From Marinobacter mangrovi (GTDB taxonomy: Bacteria > Pseudomonadota > Gammaproteobacteria > Pseudomonadales > Oleiphilaceae), in the NCBI RefSeq assembly GCF_016798325.1, contig NZ_JAERVO010000001.1, positions 372,001 through 436,000 of the forward strand: 64,000 nt of DNA. Direction: 5' to 3'. Positions 9,824 through 18,204 of the stretch are shown here, piece by piece; within the stretch, counting starts at the first letter, position 1; each line of letters begins with the position of its first letter. The notes beneath the pieces were generated by a model. It saw nothing but the letters and a program-made list of their open reading frames with translations, made no database searches and was not told the origin of the DNA. The translations under genes were made by a program, and so were the position numbers.

Positions 9824-11152
9824 ATGTCCAAGGCAATCATTGTGTGCTGTGACGGTACCTGGAACTGGCCTGACAGCGAGGCCCATCCAGCCGAGCCGTC
9901 CAATATCCTCAAATGTGTCCGGGCCCTGAAGGCCCACTCCGGTCGCCGCGATCAAGTGGTCTATTACGACGACGGAGCGGGTACCGGCGGCAAAGTGGAC
10001 CGATGGCTTGGCGGCATGTTGGGAATGGGATTGTCGGCCAGCCTTTTGCAGGCCTATCGTTTTATCGCCAACAACTGGGCGCCGAGTGACGATATCTACC
10101 TGCTTGGGTTCAGCCGGGGAGCCTACGCGGTGCGCAGCCTCGCGGGCTTCATCCATGCCATGGGGCTAATCGGTAAATCCGAAATGCGTTTTTTGCCCCA
10201 TGCCTATCGCTGGTACCGGGCCCAACCGGGGAGCGAGCGGGACAGCGTCCCCCACGCCGCGCTGGTGGAGGAGTTGCGGCAGTCCAGCCGGCGCATTCCG
10301 ATCCGGTTCCTCGGCGTGTTCGACACGGTCGGGGGGCAGGGCGTTCCGATGCCGGGCCTGGGAAAACTGTCCCGTTCCTGGGTCGGATTCCACGATACCC
10401 ACCTGTCGGATTCCGTGTCCTATGCCGTGCAGGCGCTGGCCATCGACGAATGCCGTGCGTCCTTCAAGCCGGATCTGTGGACTCACGCGCCGGAGGCCGA
10501 ACCCCATGAAGACGAGTCCGTGGCCCGTCGCACCCTGCAGGTCTGGATGCCCGGGGTACACAGTGATGTGGGTGGGGGCTATGCGGCCACCGGACTGTCG
10601 GACCTCGCGCTCCAGTTCATGATCGGGCAGGCCAACCAGCACGGTCTGGAGTGGAAGCTCGGGGATGTCTTCCAGACACCGCCGGAAGACCGCTATCTGA
10701 CAACGCTCAACGACAGCTTTACATGGCCATACCGCCTGTTCGGTGCCTATGACCGCCCCATTGGCGACACCCAGCGTGATGCGATGGGGCTCGGGCAAGC
10801 CGTTACGGAGAAAGTTCATGTGGCGGCCGCGGATCGGTTGGAGGAGGGCGGAGCCATCCGCAATCGTGCCAATCTGGAACAGGCCCTGGCGGACGGCGTG
10901 CCGGTATTTCACGAACGCCGCCATTTGCGCCTGATGGTTCCGGAGACCCTGTCCGTGGCCGATATGCCCGATGTTGGGGAGGTCTGCACACTTATGGACA
11001 TGTCTGAATCCGGTGCGCGCCTGTATTACAGCGGAAATGGGGCGGTGAGTGAAGGTGGATCGGTGCGGCTGAGACATCCCAGGATTGGTGACCGGACAGC
11101 CCGGGTGCGCTGGTGTACCGGCAGTGAGGCGGGTGTCGAGTTTGCCGCTTGA
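9824..11152 (+). CDS. DUF2235 alpha/beta hydrolase fused to C-terminal PilZ domain
   Basis: A 442-residue protein with two parts. Residues 1 to about 340 match DUF2235 (the Tle1-like hydrolase fold): CCDGTWNWPD at the N-terminus, nucleophile elbow LLGFSRGAYAVRSLAG with Ser97, GVFDTVG with Asp167 and PGVHSDVGGGY with His246, a complete Ser-Asp-His triad. Residues 360-442 look like a PilZ domain: ERRHLRL supplies RxxxR (Arg365, Arg369) and DMSESG supplies D/NxSxxG (392-397), followed by a beta-rich tail with ARVRW and GVEF. Those two motifs are the ones used to bind cyclic-di-GMP. There is no signal peptide or membrane helix. ATG 9824 is preceded by GGAGGGG; the frame is open further upstream. 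The neighbours (tmk; AraC gene) do not reveal the substrate. The hydrolase call is firm, the PilZ call strong by motif, and control by c-di-GMP is inference. Confidence 0.82.
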   Translation: MSKAIIVCCDGTWNWPDSEAHPAEPSNILKCVRALKAHSGRRDQVVYYDDGAGTGGKVDRWLGGMLGMGLSASLLQAYRFIANNWAPSDDIYLLGFSRGAYAVRSLAGFIHAMGLIGKSEMRFLPHAYRWYRAQPGSERDSVPHAALVEELRQSSRRIPIRFLGVFDTVGGQGVPMPGLGKLSRSWVGFHDTHLSDSVSYAVQALAIDECRASFKPDLWTHAPEAEPHEDESVARRTLQVWMPGVHSDVGGGYAATGLSDLALQFMIGQANQHGLEWKLGDVFQTPPEDRYLTTLNDSFTWPYRLFGAYDRPIGDTQRDAMGLGQAVTEKVHVAAADRLEEGGAIRNRANLEQALADGVPVFHERRHLRLMVPETLSVADMPDVGEVCTLMDMSESGARLYYSGNGAVSEGGSVRLRHPRIGDRTARVRWCTGSEAGVEFAA

Positions 11153-11245
11153 CGTCCAGAAGAGGAATCCGGCTGGCGTATCGTGAATCATGGAGCGGAA
11201 TATGCTTAAATAGGTCACCATCCATGTGACGGTCCCACGCACGTT

Positions 11246-12007
11246 ATGCTGAATGCCCGAGTTCTGAAACTCCCCGAGAATGCAGCGCAGCACGAGCATA
11301 TCCATCATCAGGTGGTGATCGGTCTGCAGGGGGCTTCAGGATTGGCCGGCCAGGGTTGGGGGGTCGACCTCGACAGCCGCCGCGCCTGCCTGGTACCCAC
11401 CGAAACCCGTCACGACTATTTCGGCAATGACGTCAACCACGTGCTCGTCATTGATCTCGACACCACCGCGCCCGCGCTGTCCAACCCCCGGCACGGTGAC
11501 TACGACCGGCTCGCGCCGCTGTTCGATCGACCGTCGCATCTGGATATGGACAACCGGCTCCAGAGCCTGATTCAGCTGTGCGCCTCGGAATTGAATCAGG
11601 CACCGGATAACCGCTCCCTCCACGAGCACTTCGCAACGGGTATCATCCATTGCCTGTCCCAGCGACTGAGTAACGGCAACGCCCCGCGTCGCAAGCGCCA
11701 GACCTTCAATGCCGAAGCCATTCGCCACTACGTGCGCAACCATCTTCACCAGAAAATCACCGTGCAGGATCTGGCCAGCGAGGCTTGCCTGAGTGTCAGC
11801 CGTTTCCACGAGACCTTCCGCGAAATGACGGGCATGAGTCCGCACCAGTACCTGATCCAGGCACGTCTGGAAAGGGCCATCGAACTCCTCAAACAGCCCC
11901 GTTTATCGCTGGCGGAAATCAGTCTGCGAACCGGCTTTTCCAGCCAGGGGGCCCTCACCAACGCCATGAAAAAGTACCGGGGCGTTACACCGTCCGTCTT
12001 ACGGTAA
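11246..12007 (+). CDS. AraC-family transcriptional regulator, possibly PruR-like
   Basis: A 253-residue regulator. The N-terminal half has a cupin-like ligand domain (HEHIHHQVVIGLQG). The C-terminal 100 residues form the AraC DNA-binding domain with two helix-turn-helix units: ITVQDLASEACLSVSRFHETF and the LAEISLRTGFSSQGALTNAMKK segment near the end, closing with YRGVTPSVLR. It is followed on the same strand by the proline transporter putP, and AraC regulators (PruR) next to proline genes are known in pseudomonads, so control of putP is a reasonable inference. No good ribosome-binding site precedes ATG 11246. An inverted repeat GTCAC-N7-GTGAC at 11214-11230 in its own leader could be an autoregulatory site. 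Confidence 0.88.
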   Translation: MLNARVLKLPENAAQHEHIHHQVVIGLQGASGLAGQGWGVDLDSRRACLVPTETRHDYFGNDVNHVLVIDLDTTAPALSNPRHGDYDRLAPLFDRPSHLDMDNRLQSLIQLCASELNQAPDNRSLHEHFATGIIHCLSQRLSNGNAPRRKRQTFNAEAIRHYVRNHLHQKITVQDLASEACLSVSRFHETFREMTGMSPHQYLIQARLERAIELLKQPRLSLAEISLRTGFSSQGALTNAMKKYRGVTPSVLR

Positions 12008-12513
12008 GGTGAAAGAACCGCCGTCGTCGGTGCAAAACCGTACGTTTTCATAAAAAGTCCGTAGTTTTTTGCAAGCCGCAGCCGGCCCGGCTCACTACAT
12101 TAGAGACAGGCTTCGTAAAGGTTACATTCAGTTCATCCGGAAGTGTCAGGACCGATGCTGCCGGATTGGACTGCGTGCCCCCGTCATGATCGGCCCCTGG
12201 CTGACCGAGACGGTATGCCTGGACTTTGGAGGCCGATGTCAGTCCGGGACCGGCCTCCAGGGCATGTGGTCAGCGCCATTGCGGCGGGCCACCGAACAAT
12301 GAACCGGACAATCAACAATGCAAACAGTCGTCAGGAATGCATCGCTGTAGTCGCCGGAGTTCCCATACGCCGGCAGAGTGAATGCAACACTGGGATGGCC
12401 CGGGTCATCCCGAGTTGTATCCGCCGCAGTGATTGCAGCGCGCCACCTTCGGGCCGGCGCGAAGGGACCATAAAAAGAAACACACTTCTACTAGCGGACG
12501 GGAGTAACACCAG
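12008..12513 (+). other. 506-bp intergenic/leader region upstream of putP
   Basis: No credible gene is present; open frames here have no family resemblance. It holds the direct repeat described separately and a TACATT element at 12096-12101 that could serve as a -10, with the second repeat ending where a -35 would lie. If transcription begins near 12108, the putP mRNA has a leader of about 400 nt. No riboswitch was recognised. Confidence 0.45.
12038..12070 (+). promoter_or_regulatory. 21-bp-spaced direct repeat, candidate AraC-type operator
   Basis: CCGTACGTTTT begins at 12038 and CCGTAGTTTTTT at 12059; the starts are 21 bp apart, two helical turns, the arrangement used by AraC-family activators. 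The first copy contains the palindrome CGTACG. The second copy lies just upstream of the putative -10 at 12096. Confidence 0.5.
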
Positions 12514-13992
12514 ATGGTGGGAAATAACCTGGGGGTCACGCTGACCTTTATCGTGTATATCCTGTTGATGCTGGCCATTGGCTACATCGCCTGGAAACGC
12601 ACATCCAATCTTTCTGACTATGTTCTTGGCGGCCGGAGTCTTGGCCCGCTGCCTTCAGCACTGAGTGCGGGTGCTTCGGATATGAGTGGCTGGTTGCTGC
12701 TGGGTCTGCCCGGCTATGCCTACGCCGCGGGTTACGAAGCGATCTGGATCGCTGTCGGCCTGCTGGTCGGTACCTGGCTGAACTGGCTGATCGTCGCACG
12801 GCGTCTGCGGACGTACTCCATGGCGGCCGGCGACTCATTGACACTGCCTTCCTACTTCGAGAACCGGTTCGAAGACACGAGCCGTCTCCTGCGGATCATC
12901 TCCGCCTTCTTCATCCTGCTGTTCTTCCTGTTCTACACCAGCTCCGGTCTGGTCGCAGGCGGCAAGCTGTTCGAGACCGTGTTCGGCATCAACTACACCA
13001 CCGCCGTCATTATCGGCACCGTGGCCGTGGTGTCCTACACCTTCTTCGGGGGCTTCCTGGCGGTGGTCTGGACCGACGTGATCCAGGGGCTGCTGATGTT
13101 TGCAGCGCTGCTGATCGTGCCCATCATGGCCATCAACGCCGACGGTGGCTGGTCCGCGACCGAGGCGGCCATGACGGCCAAAAACCCGGAATTCCTGAGC
13201 GCGTTCACCAGCGCTGACGGCGGGGCCATGACGACCCTGGCGATCCTGTCGCTGCTGGGGTGGGGCCTGGGCTACTTTGGCCAGCCGCACATCCTGGCGC
13301 GTTTCAAGGCGATTCGCAGCGAGAGCGACATTCCGGCGGCCCGCCGCATCGCGGTCATCTGGAGTGGCCTGGGGCTGTTCGGTGCACTGCTGGTTGGTTT
13401 CGCTGCCATCGGCTATTTCGAAACCCCGCTGGAAGACGGCGAGAAGGCCTTCATGCTGCTGGTGAACGCGCTGTTCAACCCGTTCGTGGCCGGTATTCTG
13501 CTGGCAGCGATCCTGGCGGCCATCATGAGTACGGCGGATTCCCAGCTGCTGGTGTCGTCTTCTGCCCTGGCCGAGGACTTCTACAAGGCGCTGTTCCGTC
13601 GTGAAGCCACCCAGAACGAACTGGTGTGGGTCGGACGCTTCGCCGTCTTCGGTATTGCGGTCGTGGCCTGCCTGCTGGCGTTCGATCCGGACAGCAAGGT
13701 CCTGGAACTGGTGTCCTACGCCTGGGCCGGCTTCGGTGCGGCCTTTGGTCCGGCGCTGATCCTGTCCCTGTTCTGGAAGCGCATGACCCGTCTTGGCGCG
13801 TTGGCTGGCATCATTGTCGGCGGTGTGACCGTGGTGGTCTGGGGCAATCTGTCCGGCGGTATTCTCGACCTGTACGAGATCATCCCGGGCTTCCTGTTCG
13901 CCACCATCGCCATTGTGGTGGTGTCCCTGGCGACACCGGAACCGTCCAAGTCCATCCAGGACGGTTTCGATGCCGCCATGGGAACGAAGTAA
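12514..13992 (+). CDS. putP: Sodium/proline symporter PutP
   Basis: A 492-residue sodium:solute symporter with about 13 membrane helices. The N-terminal region has SDYVLGGRSLGPLPSALSAGASDMSGWLLLGLPG, spanning the Na+ and substrate sites of PutP, and later GWGLGYFGQPHILARFKAI and ILAAIMSTADSQLLVSSSALAEDFY, both PutP hallmarks. It imports proline with Na+ as nutrient or compatible solute. It stands alone after the AraC regulator; no putA is in view. A strong terminator follows. Length and motifs match PutP better than pantothenate or acetate symporters. Confidence 0.94.
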   Translation: MVGNNLGVTLTFIVYILLMLAIGYIAWKRTSNLSDYVLGGRSLGPLPSALSAGASDMSGWLLLGLPGYAYAAGYEAIWIAVGLLVGTWLNWLIVARRLRTYSMAAGDSLTLPSYFENRFEDTSRLLRIISAFFILLFFLFYTSSGLVAGGKLFETVFGINYTTAVIIGTVAVVSYTFFGGFLAVVWTDVIQGLLMFAALLIVPIMAINADGGWSATEAAMTAKNPEFLSAFTSADGGAMTTLAILSLLGWGLGYFGQPHILARFKAIRSESDIPAARRIAVIWSGLGLFGALLVGFAAIGYFETPLEDGEKAFMLLVNALFNPFVAGILLAAILAAIMSTADSQLLVSSSALAEDFYKALFRREATQNELVWVGRFAVFGIAVVACLLAFDPDSKVLELVSYAWAGFGAAFGPALILSLFWKRMTRLGALAGIIVGGVTVVVWGNLSGGILDLYEIIPGFLFATIAIVVVSLATPEPSKSIQDGFDAAMGTK

Positions 13993-14030
13993 CCGTCTGA
14001 ACGACGCCTGACGTCGACAGCGGTAAAGAC

Positions 14031-14058
14031 AAGGGGCGCCTGAGGGCGCCCCTTTTTT
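14031..14058 (+). terminator. Rho-independent terminator after putP
   Basis: GGGGCGCC and GGCGCCCC form a perfect 8-bp GC stem with the loop TGAG, followed by six T residues. It ends the putP transcript before the TRAP genes. Confidence 0.92.
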
Positions 14059-14186
14059 GTGCGCAAAACCTGAGTGTCGACACCGACTTATGTCGTAGCG
14101 CGGGGAATGGCAAGGCCCCGGGTTCGAGGCTATTCTCAATGCCACATGTGCGTTTTAGACAACACCAATAAAAGGGAGAGCACGAC

Positions 14187-15197
14187 ATGGTTAAGCGTCA
14201 GTTTCTGAAAACCATTGCAGGGGCCGTCGCGGCACTGTCCCTGGGCTTTACCGCCACTGCCCAGGCTGAAGGCGGCCACTACGTCATGGGCACCGCGACC
14301 ACCGGCGGCACCTACTATCCGGTCGGCGTGGCCCTGTCCACCCTGGTCAAGGTCAAGCTGGAGCCCAAGACGGGGATTTCACTGTCCGCCATCAGCTCGG
14401 CCGGCTCCGGTGAGAACCTCAAGCTGATGGACGAGAACCAGGCGCAGTTCGGTATCCTGCAGGGGCTCTATGGCGCCTGGGCCTGGAAGGGAACCGGCCC
14501 GGTCCCCAAGGCCTATAAGAACCTGCGCTCGGTCTCCATGCTGTGGCAGAACGTGGAGCACTTCGTGGTTCGCAGCGAGCTGGCCAAGACCGGCACGATC
14601 GATGACATGAAAAATCTCTACGGCGAAACCTTTTCCATCGGCGCCCGCAATTCCGGTACGGAAGGTTCCGGCCGGTACATTCTCGGCGCCCTGGGCATCG
14701 ATGTGAAGAAAATGGACTTGGCCTACCTCGGTTACGGTCCGAGTGCCGACGCTCTGCAAAACGGTAACATCGATGGCATGAACATTCCGGCTGGCGTGCC
14801 GGCCTCCGCGGTGACCCGGGCTTACGCCAACATCGGCAACGACATCACCACGCTGGACGTCAACGAAGACCAGCTGGCGCGGATCAACAAGGAATTCGAG
14901 CTGTGGTCGCCGTACGTGATCAAGGCGGACACCTATCCCAATCAGTCCAGGCCGATCCACACCATCGCCCAGCCCAATATCCTGGCGGTGCGGGCGGATG
15001 TGTCGGAAGAGGACGTCTACCAGATCACCAAAACGATCTACGCCAACCTGCCGTTCCTGAATAATATCCACCCGGCCACCAAGGCGATGGCGCTGCAAAA
15101 AGCCATTGCGGGACTGCCGATGCCACTGCATCCGGGTGCTGCGCGCTTTTACAAGGAGCAGGGACTGGAAATTCCGGATCGTCTGATCGCCAAGTAA
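14187..15197 (+). CDS. TAXI-family TRAP transporter solute-binding protein
   Basis: A 336-residue secreted binding protein. A Sec-type signal peptide (KR charge, hydrophobic core, cleavage after ATAQA near residue 27) is followed by MGTATTGGTYYPVGVAL, typical of the TAXI family, and by the ISSAGSGENLKLM and IGARNSGTEGSGRYIL segments. TAXI proteins deliver small anions such as dicarboxylates or glutamate to a TRAP permease. The permease gene follows after a GC hairpin. The ribosome-binding site GGGAG is well placed before ATG 14187. The ligand cannot be deduced from the sequence. Confidence 0.92.
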   Translation: MVKRQFLKTIAGAVAALSLGFTATAQAEGGHYVMGTATTGGTYYPVGVALSTLVKVKLEPKTGISLSAISSAGSGENLKLMDENQAQFGILQGLYGAWAWKGTGPVPKAYKNLRSVSMLWQNVEHFVVRSELAKTGTIDDMKNLYGETFSIGARNSGTEGSGRYILGALGIDVKKMDLAYLGYGPSADALQNGNIDGMNIPAGVPASAVTRAYANIGNDITTLDVNEDQLARINKEFELWSPYVIKADTYPNQSRPIHTIAQPNILAVRADVSEEDVYQITKTIYANLPFLNNIHPATKAMALQKAIAGLPMPLHPGAARFYKEQGLEIPDRLIAK

Positions 15198-15225
15198 GGG
15201 ACGCTTCCAGAAGCGGTTTTGAACT

Positions 15226-15246
15226 CGGGGGCGAATCTCGCCCCCG
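15226..15246 (+). promoter_or_regulatory. Intergenic GC hairpin between TRAP genes
   Basis: CGGGGGCGA and TCGCCCCCG form a perfect 9-bp stem with a 3-nt loop. No T-run follows. It lies 28 bp after the binding-protein gene and 21 bp before the permease start. Such hairpins often protect the upstream mRNA from 3' decay, which would give more binding protein than permease. Confidence 0.6.
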
Positions 15247-15267
15247 TCGTTGCTGTTGGGAGTCCAT

Positions 15268-17430
15268 GTGAGTAACGATGACAAGCAGCCAGAGACAGGC
15301 TCTCTGGACCACATTCGCGACGAAGAGGCCGCGGAGGCCAGCGAACGGCTGAACAACCCGCTGATTGGCCGTACCGTGTTTGTGCTGGCGATCGTGATCG
15401 CCGTTTCCCACCTGTATTTCAATACCTTCTCGACCCTGTCGGAACTCTGGACCTCGGCGCTGCATTTCGGCATGTTCGGTCTGCTGTGCGCCCTGACCAT
15501 TCCCATGGTGAAGGCCAGCAACCCCGGTACCCAGCGACTGGTCTTTGCCGTGGACATCGTGCTGGGGCTGGCGGCCATGGGCTGTGCGCTCTACCTGATT
15601 GGCTTTGAAGATGCCCTGTATGCCCGGGGCGTGACCTTTTCGACAGCCGACTGGATCGTGTCGATCGCCGCCGTGCTGTTGATCCTGGAGTTTGCCCGGC
15701 GTACCACCGGCTGGTTCATCCCCACGCTCTGCGTGATCGCGCTGTCCTACGTGGCCTGGTGGGGCCAATACGTGGGCGGGATCTTCAACTTTCCGGGCCT
15801 GAGTTGGGAGACGGTGCTGTTCCGCTCCTACATGGGCGGGCAGGGCATGCTGGGCTCCATTGCCCGGATTTCCTGGACCTACGTGTTCATGTTCATCCTG
15901 TTCGGCGCCTTTCTGGTGAAGTCCGGCGCCGGCGATTTCATTGTCGAGCTGGCCCGCTGTGCCGCCGGGCGCTTTATTGGTGGGCCGGGCTTTGTGGCGG
16001 TCTTTGCCTCCGGCCTGATGGGCTCGGTATCCGGTTCCAGCGTGGCCAACACCGTCTCCACCGGCGTGATTACCATTCCGCTGATGCGCAAGGCCGGCTT
16101 CCCGGCGCGGTTTGCCGCCGGCGTCGAAGCCGCGGCCTCCACCGGCGGGCAGTTGATGCCACCGGTGATGGGGGCGGGCGCGTTTATCATGGCCTCCTAC
16201 ACGCAGGTGTCCTACCTGACGATTGTGGCGGTCGCGGCCCTGCCGGCCTTCATGTACTTCCTGTCTGTCGCCATGTTCGTGCGGGTGGAAGCGAAGCGCA
16301 GTCACGCGGTCAAGCTGGAACAGGACGATGACCTGCCGACGCTCAAGGAAGTCATGAAGGACGGCTGGCACTATCTGCTGCCGCTGGTGGTCCTGGTGGC
16401 GGCGCTGGTTTATGGCTTTACCCCCACCTATGCGGCCGGCATCGCGATCCTGTCGGTGATTGCGGCCTCCTGGTTGTCGAAGAAGCCGATGATGCCCCGG
16501 GATATCCTCGACGCCATGGCCCAGGGCTCGAGGAACATCGTGACCACCGCCATCCTGCTGATTACCGTCGGCCTGATCGTGAACGTGGTCTCCACCACGG
16601 GCATCGGCAATACGTTCTCGCTGATGATCACCAATTGGGCCGGTGGCAGCCTGCTGATCACCCTGATCCTGGTGGCACTGGCCTCGCTGATCCTGGGGAT
16701 GGGACTGCCGGTGACCGCGGCTTACATCGTGCTCGCAACCCTCTCGGCGCCGGCGATATACGGCTTGATTGCCCAGAGCCAGCTGCTGGATCTCATGGTC
16801 AGCGGCAATCTGCCCGAGCAGGCCCGGTCGATCTTCATGCTGGCCACGCCCGACCAGTTCAACCTGCTCAACGCGCCGATGGATATGGCGACCGCGAAGA
16901 GCATGCTCGAAGCCGTGCCGGACACCTTCAGCTCCCAGCTGATGGAGCAGGCGCTGTCCCCGCATGCGACGACCATGGCGCTGGTTTCGGCCCACATGAT
17001 CATCTTCTGGCTGTCGCAGGATTCCAACGTCACACCGCCGGTCTGCCTGACCGCGTTTGCGGCGGCCGCCATTGCCGGCACTTCCCAGATGCGCACCGGT
17101 TTTACTGCCTGGAAGATTGCCAAGGGGCTGTACATCGTGCCGCTGCTATTCGCCTACTCGCCGCTGATTTCCGGCGATATCTGGGAGATGCTGCGGGTGT
17201 TCCTGTTCGGTCTGTTCGGGATATACGCCATTATCGCCGGCCTGGAAGGCTTCCTGGAGCACCGGCTCAGTTGGTGGTTGCGGCTGTTGATGTTTCCCAT
17301 TGGCGGCCTGATGCTCTGGCCCCACGACAGCCTGGTGCTCGACACTGCTGGCCTGGTGATCTTCCTGGCGTTGCTGGTGTGGAGTGGCCGCAAGGGGCGC
17401 GGCACCCCGGCTGTGGCCGTTGGGGCCTGA
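15268..17430 (+). CDS. TRAP transporter permease, fused small (4TM) and large (12TM) subunits
   Basis: A 720-residue membrane protein. A short hydrophilic N-terminus is followed by about four helices (DctQ-like part, to about residue 135), then the large DctM-like domain with the GAFLVKSGAGDFIVELARC region, GSVSGSSVANTVSTGVITIPLM and GLPVTAAYIVLATLSAPA. The fused form is typical of TRAP systems with TAXI binding proteins. Substrate uptake is driven by a Na+ or H+ gradient. GTG 15268 is chosen over TTG 15250 because GGGAG lies 6 bases before it. The final helices reach GRKGRGTPAVAVGA. The TauE/SafE gene starts 7 bp downstream, so the three genes are probably one operon. Confidence 0.92.
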   Translation: MSNDDKQPETGSLDHIRDEEAAEASERLNNPLIGRTVFVLAIVIAVSHLYFNTFSTLSELWTSALHFGMFGLLCALTIPMVKASNPGTQRLVFAVDIVLGLAAMGCALYLIGFEDALYARGVTFSTADWIVSIAAVLLILEFARRTTGWFIPTLCVIALSYVAWWGQYVGGIFNFPGLSWETVLFRSYMGGQGMLGSIARISWTYVFMFILFGAFLVKSGAGDFIVELARCAAGRFIGGPGFVAVFASGLMGSVSGSSVANTVSTGVITIPLMRKAGFPARFAAGVEAAASTGGQLMPPVMGAGAFIMASYTQVSYLTIVAVAALPAFMYFLSVAMFVRVEAKRSHAVKLEQDDDLPTLKEVMKDGWHYLLPLVVLVAALVYGFTPTYAAGIAILSVIAASWLSKKPMMPRDILDAMAQGSRNIVTTAILLITVGLIVNVVSTTGIGNTFSLMITNWAGGSLLITLILVALASLILGMGLPVTAAYIVLATLSAPAIYGLIAQSQLLDLMVSGNLPEQARSIFMLATPDQFNLLNAPMDMATAKSMLEAVPDTFSSQLMEQALSPHATTMALVSAHMIIFWLSQDSNVTPPVCLTAFAAAAIAGTSQMRTGFTAWKIAKGLYIVPLLFAYSPLISGDIWEMLRVFLFGLFGIYAIIAGLEGFLEHRLSWWLRLLMFPIGGLMLWPHDSLVLDTAGLVIFLALLVWSGRKGRGTPAVAVGA

Positions 17431-17437
17431 TGGCGCC

Positions 17438-18184
17438 ATGACTCTGCCTGACATTATGGCCCTGGTGCTGCTGGGCGGCGTCGCCGGATTTATCAACGTC
17501 CTCTCGGCCGGCGGCTCGATGCTGACCCTGCCACTGCTGATGTTCCTGGGGCTGCCGCCGCAGGTGGCCAATGGCACCAACCGGGTGGCCATTACCCTGC
17601 AGAGTGTTTCGGCGGTGCGGGGATTCCGGCGCAGCGGGCAGGGCAACTGGGCGGTGAGTCTGCGGCTGGCGGTGCCGGCCATCATCGGTTCACTACTGGG
17701 CGCCTGGTTGGCGACCGGTGTGTCCGATGCCGTGTTCGAGGCGGTCTTGGTGGCGGCGATGATCGGGGCATCCGTGTTCATGCTGTTGCCACAACCCAAG
17801 CTGGATACCCGTCCATTGACTCCGAGCCGGCTGACGCCGGTGGTCTATGCCGCCATGTTTCTGATCGGCCTGTACGGCGGCTTCATCCAGGTGGGCGTGG
17901 GCGCGCTGTTCATCGTCGTGCTCTACCGGATGCTCAAAATCGATTTGCGGCAGGTCAACGTCATCAAGGTGGCGATCGTGCTGCTGTATACGCTGCCGGC
18001 CCTGCTGGTGTTCGCCTGGAGTGGCCAGGTGCGCTGGGGAACCGGGCTCCTGCTGGCTCTGGGGAACGTGACCGGCGCGCAGATTGCGGTGCGGGTCAAC
18101 ATGGGGCCGCGCGGCGCCCAGTGGGTCAAGTGGTTGACGTTGCTGATGGTGGCGGCGATTCTGGTTCGGCTGATTGTGTATTGA
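17438..18184 (+). CDS. TauE/SafE family sulfite/anion permease
   Basis: A 248-residue integral membrane protein with about eight helices in two similar halves: GGVAGFINVLSAGGSMLTLPLL and the repeat-like GLYGGFIQVGVGALFIVVL, the TauE/SafE pattern. Members export sulfite, sulfoacetate or other organic anions. It begins 7 bp after the TRAP permease, so cotranscription is very likely. An importer of the TAXI-TRAP type joined to a TauE-type exporter suggests exchange of an organic acid or sulfonate and its product, but the substrate is unknown. ATG 17438 is the first start that keeps the hydrophobic N-terminus. Confidence 0.85.
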   Translation: MTLPDIMALVLLGGVAGFINVLSAGGSMLTLPLLMFLGLPPQVANGTNRVAITLQSVSAVRGFRRSGQGNWAVSLRLAVPAIIGSLLGAWLATGVSDAVFEAVLVAAMIGASVFMLLPQPKLDTRPLTPSRLTPVVYAAMFLIGLYGGFIQVGVGALFIVVLYRMLKIDLRQVNVIKVAIVLLYTLPALLVFAWSGQVRWGTGLLLALGNVTGAQIAVRVNMGPRGAQWVKWLTLLMVAAILVRLIVY

Positions 18185-18204
18185 TGGATTGAGGAGGTCT
18201 GAAC

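Noticed and set aside
9824-11152. Type VI secretion effector with immunity partner
   Set aside because: No VgrG, PAAR, Hcp or adaptor gene and no plausible immunity gene lies nearby; the C-terminal PilZ motifs suggest an internal regulatory role instead.
12143-12544. A 133-codon open frame upstream of putP
   Set aside because: No family resemblance, odd residue composition rich in Arg/Cys/Trp, overlaps the putP start, and lies in a region better explained as regulatory leader.
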